Position numbers and translations under genes: made by a program. A stretch of DNA of 11,688 nucleotides from an uncultured Bdellovibrio sp. (lineage in GTDB: Bacteria > Bdellovibrionota > Bdellovibrionia > Bdellovibrionales > Bdellovibrionaceae). The notes below the pieces were generated by a model that saw only the letters and a program-made list of their open reading frames with translations, was not told where the DNA came from and ran no database searches. Positions within the stretch are counted from its first letter, which is position 1. Every line of letters begins with the position of its first letter. Below are positions 6,761-11,688 of the stretch, piece after piece. The stretch is taken from contig NZ_CAMLDV010000112.1 of NCBI RefSeq assembly GCF_946478835.1, positions 1-11,688 on the forward strand, read 5' to 3'.

Positions 6761-8029
6761 TTACTTCAGGGGTGAGCCTGCATTTGACAACTTCCAGAGG
6801 ATGAGGACCGCCCCAATGAAAAGGCAGCCTACCAGAGGCCCAAATGCGAGACTTAGACGGAAATAAGAACTCGCCGGATCATCGACGCGGGCCCATGCCA
6901 AAATTTGTCCAGTTACAGCCAAGGCCAACCCCCGAGAAATCTTCCCAATCATCTTCCAAACGCCGAAATAAAGGCCGAGTTCATCCTTTCCGGTACGCGT
7001 CTCTTCGTCCTTCACAATATCCGTTAGCAAGGACTCTAACAAAACGGCGGAACCCACCAAAGCTCCACCTACGCCGGAAGCAAAAAGCAATGTCCATACA
7101 AGATCCTTTGGAGGCAGAAAAGGATAAATAAAAGTCGCCGTCAAACCCAGAATAAAAACGCCCGCCATCAAGGCCTTTTTTTTAGAAACAAATCGAACAA
7201 GATAAACCCACAGCGGAATCGACAACGTAAAGATCATCAGAAAAGTCAGAAGCACAAGACTGATTTGCTTTTCATCAAATTTCAAACGCAGGCGATAGAA
7301 ATACAGCGCCAAGGATGAATTAAAAGTCAGTCCCATGTTCGCAATAAAATAAGCGGCTAACAGAGGCATGAATTGTTTGTTTCTAAATGGCATCGATAAA
7401 GAAAAAATGCCCTGCTGAGTATTCTGATCCGGAGGCCGATTGTACTTGCGGGCCGTGAGCCAAGAAATAAAAGTACCTACAGCCAACAGCCCAACAATGA
7501 TCCACGCGGTAAGACCGTAAGGCTTATACTCTTTCACGATGAGGAAATAACTGGGAATGGCAATACCGCAAATGGCACCGATATTACCGTAAGCCAGGCG
7601 CCACCCAATCAGACGGGAACGCTCATGCTCTTCGCTGGAAAGGTCACCGACGATAGCTGAATAAGGTACACTTAAGGTCGTATAGGCTGTGTTTACCAAC
7701 AATGAAAAAAACAAAAGATAAGAAAACTGACTCCAGGAACTTTTCAAAAAGGGAGGATTCAGAAGACCCAAGATTGAAAAAGATAAAAATAAAAATCCCC
7801 ATGGCAAAAGGGAATAGCGTTCGCCTCGACGTGTGCGCAGTCGATCAGAATAATGACCTACGATAGGATCGATGATCGCATCCCAAAAGATCGCTAATCC
7901 TAAAGCCAGTCCCGCTAAAGTGGAATTGAGTCCGACATGTTCTGTATAAAAAACTAAGAGATGCAGTCGTATGAAGATTTCAACACAGTTTATGCCAAGC
8001 TCAGCAAATCCGTATCCGGCACCCTTCAT
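6761..8029 (-). CDS. MFS transporter, GPH (MelB/MFS_2) type sugar:cation symporter-like
   Basis: A 422-residue protein with about twelve membrane segments. The start resembles MelB-type proteins (KGAGYGFAELG). In helix II it keeps the acidic pair D50 and D54 in WDAIIDPIVG, matching the cation-binding Asp pair known from MelB. The cytoplasmic motif YSDRLRTRRGERY, diagnostic for glycoside-pentoside-hexuronide:cation symporters, comes next. It sits between an O-antigen ligase/polymerase gene and a Wzz-like gene, where a Wzx flippase would be expected. It could therefore import a sugar, or move a lipid-linked or acyl precursor; the sequence alone does not decide. The ATG at 8029 overlaps the upstream stop as ATGA and has AGGG five bases upstream, so I reject the longer frame beginning at 8080. 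Family assignment is strong; substrate is unknown. Confidence 0.9.
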   Translation of the reverse strand: MKGAGYGFAELGINCVEIFIRLHLLVFYTEHVGLNSTLAGLALGLAIFWDAIIDPIVGHYSDRLRTRRGERYSLLPWGFLFLSFSILGLLNPPFLKSSWSQFSYLLFFSLLVNTAYTTLSVPYSAIVGDLSSEEHERSRLIGWRLAYGNIGAICGIAIPSYFLIVKEYKPYGLTAWIIVGLLAVGTFISWLTARKYNRPPDQNTQQGIFSLSMPFRNKQFMPLLAAYFIANMGLTFNSSLALYFYRLRLKFDEKQISLVLLTFLMIFTLSIPLWVYLVRFVSKKKALMAGVFILGLTATFIYPFLPPKDLVWTLLFASGVGGALVGSAVLLESLLTDIVKDEETRTGKDELGLYFGVWKMIGKISRGLALAVTGQILAWARVDDPASSYFRLSLAFGPLVGCLFIGAVLILWKLSNAGSPLK

Positions 8030-9306
8030 GATTTCCCTGTCCGTGATACAGAGGCTGCCACAAAACCGAAGACCATCCAATATAAACGGTCTGCCATGCC
8101 TCCGATGGACAAGTGAACGTGATAAATAACAAGAATAGGAATATGCGCCAAAAGGTAAATGGCAATTTGTCGTTTAGAAATATCGAAAGACGTTAACGCT
8201 TTAACGGCTCCCACGGACATGAGAATCAAAGCCACCGCACTTAAAACCAAAAGGGGCCAACCACCAATCACACCCGCAGAAACAAAAATATTGTGGGGAT
8301 CTTTCATCGCATTGTAGTTAGAGACATCGACATCATTGCCGGCTGCAAATTTTGACAACAGACCGTGTCCCAACCAGGGTTCTTCCAAGAAGATCTGACT
8401 GCCGCGCTCCACTTCTTCCCAGCGAGATGCCACCCCATCTTGCGCTTCACGTCCCCCCAGGGAACTTTGTCCCGTAGCAATGCCGTGAGCGAATTCATAA
8501 GTCTGCATACCAAAAAATAAAGTAAAGGTGATAACGAATGCTAAAAACGCGAATTTAAAAATGCGACCTTGATTCGTCGCCGTCTTGTGCAAGATCATCG
8601 TCACAACAAAAGCCATTAAAGCTGCCGCTGCCGATGAGCGAGTGCCGGTAAGAATGATGGCAAAAAAGCTTGCGCACAAAATCAGCGCACTCCAAATCTT
8701 ATGTTGCAATTTTTCTTCCTGAAGAAAAGTGCCCAACGAAAAAACGTAGGCCACGGTCGCACAGGTCACCATGTGAGGAATATGCTTAAAGACGCCGACA
8801 AAGCGTCCGCCTTTATAAACGCTGCCTCCGGCAACAACCCACAAAGCCAAAGAGATCAAAACCAAAACGCCCGACCATCGCTGCACGTACTTTAAGAAAT
8901 CTTCCGCATCCCAAAGACTCGGAATGATGACGCCGTAAACTGCGATCATGAAAACCGCGACCGCCAAGGCACCGATCTGCAGAATGGCCGACTCCTCCTG
9001 ATTCACATAGTGTGCTTGCAAAAGTGTCTGCACCGTTAAAGTCAGTATCAGAAAAAAAATGAATAGCTTATAAAATCCACTGAGATGATTGCGATCTCGA
9101 ACGCGCAACCACAGAAGAACCAGAGGCACACCAAAAAGTCCGCATAAAAATACGTTCACAAATGGATGCAGACCCTGTTGAAAAATAAAATAGGAAAAAC
9201 TTTGCGGCACGGGCAGCAAGCTGCCCAAAGAAATTTTAGAAATAAACAGCAGGGCCACGAGGGCTTTTATTAAAAATAAAATGCGACCATCGCGGGCTGT
9301 GATCAT
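8026..9306 (-). CDS. O-antigen ligase/polymerase (Wzy_C, WaaL-like) membrane protein
   Basis: A 426-residue inner-membrane protein with about ten to twelve membrane segments and a large periplasmic loop at about residues 265-345. It carries the family marks: TGTRSS (220-225, conserved Arg), a loop Arg in SRWEE (R295), FLEEPWLGHG (307-315) and DPHN (336-339) ahead of a membrane helix, a pattern shared by WaaL ligases and Wzy polymerases. These enzymes transfer undecaprenyl-diphosphate-linked glycans, to lipid A core (ligase) or onto a growing chain (polymerase). Sequence motifs do not separate the two activities. Association with a Wzz-like protein and an SLBB protein favours polymerase; no other candidate polymerase is in the window. 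The ATG at 9306 shares a base with the upstream stop (TAATG), and its own ribosome site is weak, so translation is probably coupled. Confidence 0.9.
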   Translation of the reverse strand: MITARDGRILFLIKALVALLFISKISLGSLLPVPQSFSYFIFQQGLHPFVNVFLCGLFGVPLVLLWLRVRDRNHLSGFYKLFIFFLILTLTVQTLLQAHYVNQEESAILQIGALAVAVFMIAVYGVIIPSLWDAEDFLKYVQRWSGVLVLISLALWVVAGGSVYKGGRFVGVFKHIPHMVTCATVAYVFSLGTFLQEEKLQHKIWSALILCASFFAIILTGTRSSAAAALMAFVVTMILHKTATNQGRIFKFAFLAFVITFTLFFGMQTYEFAHGIATGQSSLGGREAQDGVASRWEEVERGSQIFLEEPWLGHGLLSKFAAGNDVDVSNYNAMKDPHNIFVSAGVIGGWPLLVLSAVALILMSVGAVKALTSFDISKRQIAIYLLAHIPILVIYHVHLSIGGMADRLYWMVFGFVAASVSRTGKS

Positions 9307-9860
9307 TATTTCTTTTCCGTGTTTTTATCGATAAGAACAGCCGTAAGCACAATTCCCAATACGATAGACACGATTGTGATATTACGAGAAGCCTCAGAGC
9401 TGATCCAAGGTGTTCTTGGGGGAACGTAAACGAAATCGTCTTGTTGCAGTTTCAAATTGCGAGCGCCGCCGTACTTAATAAACTTTTCGGCATCGACTTC
9501 GTAAGCACCTTGATATTCGTTGATCGCTTTGGATTTAATTTCTGCCCAAGTTTTAGGCTCCATCTTGCGAACCAACACTTCAGATAAATCTCCGCCGTTC
9601 GTTGTGCCGCCTGCCAGTGTTAAAAGCTTCAAAAGATCGGTATTTGCAGGAATGTAATAGATCCCCGGTTTATTCACAGCTCCTAAAAGCTGCACAGTGA
9701 TCAACGATTCTTTAGGTGAAGAGCGGAAAATATATTCTGAGGACTGTTGAGGTGGTTTGATGTCACTCAACAAACCTACTTCTTGTGCATGAACTGTTTG
9801 AGCACAAGTAACCCAGATAATAACAGCCATAAAAAAGCGAACGGTTCTACGCAAGAGCAT
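9306..9860 (-). CDS. Small SLBB-domain polysaccharide export protein with C-terminal membrane helix
   Basis: A 184-residue exported protein. A signal peptide (about 1-25, basic start, hydrophobic core, VHA before QE) has no lipobox, unlike Wza. One SLBB domain occupies about residues 54-98 (VQLLGAVNKPGIYYI, then LLTLAGG). A conserved tail (KLQQDDFVYVPPR, about 137-149) resembles the end of the export-protein beta-grasp fold, and a hydrophobic helix lies at about 160-177, followed by a charged tail DKNTEKK. Poly_export (PES) is absent: only about 28 residues separate the signal peptide from SLBB. Wza-like proteins export capsule or exopolysaccharide through the outer membrane. This short version may be an accessory part rather than a full channel. 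The ATG at 9860 has AGGAGG (9865-9870) four bases upstream, so this gene probably heads the operon. Confidence 0.88.
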   Translation of the reverse strand: MLLRRTVRFFMAVIIWVTCAQTVHAQEVGLLSDIKPPQQSSEYIFRSSPKESLITVQLLGAVNKPGIYYIPANTDLLKLLTLAGGTTNGGDLSEVLVRKMEPKTWAEIKSKAINEYQGAYEVDAEKFIKYGGARNLKLQQDDFVYVPPRTPWISSEASRNITIVSIVLGIVLTAVLIDKNTEKK

Positions 9861-9891
9861 GTATCCTCCTCAAAACTACACCAACTCCCTG

Positions 9892-9920
9892 GACCTAAAT
9901 CGAGAGCGGCAACTGGTCAA
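9892..9920 (-). promoter_or_regulatory. Weak candidate promoter for the polysaccharide operon
   Basis: On the minus strand TTGACC (9915-9920) matches a -35 box at five of six bases. At 17 bases' distance lies TAGGTC (9892-9897), a poor -10. It faces the operon head gene in the divergent gap 9861-9957. Offered only as the best candidate; a non-sigma70 promoter is equally possible. Confidence 0.22.
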
Positions 9921-9946
9921 TGAATTTCGATGACTTGACTTCAGTC

Positions 9947-9952
9947 TATACC
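9947..9952 (+). promoter_or_regulatory. Possible -10 box for the coiled-coil gene
   Basis: TATACC ends 5 bases before the ATG at 9958. Transcription starting 6-8 bases downstream would make the ATG nearly leaderless; no good -35 is found at 16-18 bases. TTGACT (9935-9940) is only 6 bases away, so it is not its partner. Confidence 0.22.
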
Positions 9953-9957
9953 TCACA

Positions 9958-10992
9958 ATGGAGTCTATGACGACTTCTGTTCCAGAGCACGAAAAACTTT
10001 TTGATGAAATCTGCAATAAACTGAACGAGTTAAGCACTCAGAATCAGGTTGAAGAAGCAATGCCTCCACAACCAAAGTATGAGCAAATGCAAGTTCAGAT
10101 GAAAAAATTCCATTCCGAGCTGAAAGGTTCGCAAGAGGAATTGCGCGAGAAGATCAAGACCCTTGAGAACGTGTCTTACGGCCCTGAAACGTTGGACGCA
10201 CAACTCAAGCAACTCGTTGATCAACTTTCTGCAGAGAGAGGCAACAACACAAAACTCAGCGCAGATCTTGCGAAGTCTTTGGAACTCAGCTTGCAGTTGC
10301 AACTAGAGATTCAAGGATTGAAGGCGCGCGCTTTGCAAATGCAAAGTGAAGAGAAAAAATACAGCCAGGCTCTCTTTGAAAAAAACAAAGTTCTGCAAAG
10401 AGACTTGGAACTTAATCAAGCTCTGAAAGACGAAACAGCGATGGAACTTATGAAAGCGAAAAGCGCTTTCGCCAAGGAACAAGAGCTCTGGGAAGAACAA
10501 CGCGATCAATTCGAAGCGCAAATTCAAACTCTGAAAACAGAAAAACATGAGTTGGAACAAACTGTGGATGAGTTGAAAGCAACAATCGAAGAGCGTGACA
10601 ACACGATCACTTCTTTGAATGAAGAGATTGAGAAGATCTCTGCCTCTTTCAGTGAAGTGGAATCCTCGGCTCAACAACAAAATGATGTTTTGAAAAACTT
10701 GATGTCTGTAGCTGAAACCAAAATCATTGAGATGAAATTGGCTTTGGACAAAAAAGCTCTAGAGGCTCAAGACTACTACAGTCACCTGCAACAGGCTTTG
10801 ACTCAATTGGGCGTCTTGAAGCAAGAAAATGCGGCCCTTAAAGAATACGTAGCTAAGCTCAACTACTACCACCAACAAGCGCAGCACGCGCAAATGGCAG
10901 TAGCGCAGATGGCGCAAGTAGCGGCGGCACAAGTTCAAGGTCAACCGCAGCAGCAACAGACAGTTCAAGTCAATGCGGTTCAAAAGCAATAA
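9958..10992 (+). CDS. Long coiled-coil protein, resembling intermediate-filament-like Ccrp of Bdellovibrio
   Basis: A 344-residue protein from the ATG at 9958, or 341 from the ATG at 9967, which has GGAG three bases upstream; the choice is unsettled. No signal peptide or membrane helix is seen, so it is cytoplasmic. Residues about 40-310 are almost continuous coiled coil, with Leu/Ala at heptad positions and many Gln, Glu and Lys. A break is likely near NVSYGPETL (about 71-79). The tail (about 305-344) is Gln/Ala-rich low complexity (HAQMAVAQMAQVAAAQ, a QQQQ run). Known relatives in kind include crescentin and the coiled-coil-repeat protein Ccrp of Bdellovibrio, which supports cell shape; composition fits, but identity is an inference. 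Other structural coiled-coil roles remain possible. The gene is monocistronic: divergent from the polysaccharide operon and closed by a strong terminator. Confidence 0.88.
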   Translation: MESMTTSVPEHEKLFDEICNKLNELSTQNQVEEAMPPQPKYEQMQVQMKKFHSELKGSQEELREKIKTLENVSYGPETLDAQLKQLVDQLSAERGNNTKLSADLAKSLELSLQLQLEIQGLKARALQMQSEEKKYSQALFEKNKVLQRDLELNQALKDETAMELMKAKSAFAKEQELWEEQRDQFEAQIQTLKTEKHELEQTVDELKATIEERDNTITSLNEEIEKISASFSEVESSAQQQNDVLKNLMSVAETKIIEMKLALDKKALEAQDYYSHLQQALTQLGVLKQENAALKEYVAKLNYYHQQAQHAQMAVAQMAQVAAAQVQGQPQQQQTVQVNAVQKQ

Positions 10993-11011
10993 AGATAATT
11001 GATTTAGAAAG

Positions 11012-11043
11012 AAAAAAGCCCCGTTTCATACGGGGCTTTTTTT
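11012..11043. terminator. Strong bidirectional intrinsic terminator
   Basis: GCCCCGT-TTCAT-ACGGGGC forms a perfect 7-base GC-rich stem (11018-11024 and 11030-11036) with a 5-base loop. It is preceded by AAAAAA and followed by TTTTTTT, so it works on both strands. It begins 19 bases after the stop of the coiled-coil gene. On the minus strand, the convergent gene's stop codon (11042-11044) lies within the A-run preceding the stem. Confidence 0.93.
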
Positions 11044-11688
11044 ATTTGATCGGTCCACCATTCGCATGGACTGGGATTTGTGGGTATTTACGGCTTAACA
11101 AGAATTTCTTCGCCGACTCCCCTGTCACTCGATAATAAGGGATGTTTGTTTTAACGTCGCCAAGACCGAGCTTATTAAACGGATTCTTCGGATCAAGCCA
11201 GCTGAAGTATCCAGAGAAGAAATCAAAACGACCTCGACCGATAATTCCGCGGCCTTTGTCGCGAATCACGAAGTAGCCGCTGTGTTTTGATCCATCAGGC
11301 AACTCCAAACCGACAACGGCCGGAACGTAAATCACTTCGCCTGGTTTGTAGATCGTTAAGTCCGCTGCCAAAGTATAAAAAGGATCAAGACAGGAACTGT
11401 TCACCCCGTATCCAAAGCGACAACCATTTTTCTCAATTTCAAAGAAGTGATCCTGGCCGTCAACTCTTCCGATCACGTTAAAAGCACGAGTTACGCCTTT
11501 TTGAACTATGGCGCAGGATCCTTGAAGACCGCAGGCCTCCGCTGTTTTTGGGCACACTTTCAAAAGAGCTTTGCCACCTGTTCCATGCATCGTGACTTTT
11601 GTGTTTGCAGAGCAAGTATTTTTATCTTCATTAACAACGTAAAAATAATAAACTGTTGGTTTTAAAACGCCGGGACCATTCATCTCTG
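11042..11688 (-). CDS. 3D-domain (MltA C-terminal, double-psi beta-barrel) envelope protein, N-terminus cut by window edge
   Basis: The frame is open to the window edge. The methionine at 11683 is probably internal, since the preceding codon is coding and no signal peptide is seen. About 215 codons are visible. The core is VVGLELPDGSKHSGYFVIRD then KGRGIIGRGRFDFFSG, the 3D-domain pattern with Asp residues in RDKG and RFDFF. This fold occurs in MltA-type lytic transglycosylases and RlpA-like proteins, which act on peptidoglycan. Eight or so cysteines in the first half (for example ENKNTC, VCP, ACGLQGSC, NGCRFGYGVNSSC) suggest disulfides and thus export. The N-terminal part does not resemble MltA. 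It ends at the shared terminator. Peptidoglycan hydrolysis is inferred from the fold only; catalytic competence is unproven. Confidence 0.8.
   Translation of the reverse strand, partial: EMNGPGVLKPTVYYFYVVNEDKNTCSANTKVTMHGTGGKALLKVCPKTAEACGLQGSCAIVQKGVTRAFNVIGRVDGQDHFFEIEKNGCRFGYGVNSSCLDPFYTLAADLTIYKPGEVIYVPAVVGLELPDGSKHSGYFVIRDKGRGIIGRGRFDFFSGYFSWLDPKNPFNKLGLGDVKTNIPYYRVTGESAKKFLLSRKYPQIPVHANGGPIK

Noticed and set aside
8030..8080. N-terminal extension of the MFS protein from 8080
   Set aside because: The ATG at 8029 has a good ribosome site and ATGA coupling, and begins where MelB-type proteins normally begin.
9935..9952. TTGACT plus TATACC as a sigma70 promoter for the coiled-coil gene
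   Set aside because: The spacing is only 6 bases, far from the 16-18 needed.
10030..10989. Long open frames on the minus strand opposite the coiled-coil gene
   Set aside because: They are Leu/Phe-rich mirror images of a Gln/Glu/Lys-rich coding strand, lack ribosome sites and match no family.
1..11688. CRISPR array, tRNA, rRNA, transposase or prophage genes
   Set aside because: No regular direct repeats, tRNA-like cloverleaf, ribosomal RNA or transposase motifs were seen on either strand.

Overview
The window looks like chromosomal DNA of a predatory deltaproteobacterium-type organism, most plausibly a Bdellovibrio relative. That is an inference from moderate GC, dense small operons, many secreted or envelope proteins of unassigned family, a long coiled-coil protein and a 3D-domain envelope protein. 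No rRNA, tRNA or other taxonomic marker is present, so the assignment is tentative. Twelve protein genes are supported: ten complete and two cut by the window edges. Ten genes, spanning positions 1-9860, are all on the minus strand. One plus-strand gene (coiled coil) and one convergent minus-strand gene follow.

Read in the direction of transcription, 9860 to 5223 is a compact polysaccharide assembly and export cluster. It holds a small SLBB-domain export protein, a Wzy/WaaL-type O-antigen ligase or polymerase, an MFS transporter of the GPH (MelB-like) type, a Wzz-like polysaccharide co-polymerase with a long cytoplasmic tail but no kinase, and a NodB-type polysaccharide deacetylase lipoprotein. 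A small YkgJ-type cysteine-cluster protein (4067-3690) closes it. The first three genes are tightly coupled (TAATG and ATGA overlaps). A 112-base gap precedes the co-polymerase, and the deacetylase and YkgJ genes follow at 6 and 19 bases. No glycosyltransferase, canonical Wzx or full-length Wza is inside the window. The natural reading is a chain made elsewhere, then moved, polymerised, trimmed of acetyl groups and exported by this set.

From 3557 to 1735 lie two envelope genes without a recognised family: a single-pass membrane protein with a Lys/Ala-rich linker and a helical C-terminal domain, and a probable outer-membrane beta-barrel ending in Phe. A long imperfect palindrome (1632-1740) follows, and its arm contains the barrel's last codon and stop. 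Positions 1487-1 hold a DUF4956 membrane protein, coupled by a one-base gap to a HlyD-type membrane fusion protein that runs off the window.

On the right, a divergent intergenic region (9861-9957) separates the polysaccharide cluster from a 341-344-residue coiled-coil protein on the plus strand. It resembles the intermediate-filament-like coiled-coil protein known from Bdellovibrio. It shares a strong bidirectional terminator with a convergent, window-truncated 3D-domain (MltA C-terminal/double-psi barrel) protein.
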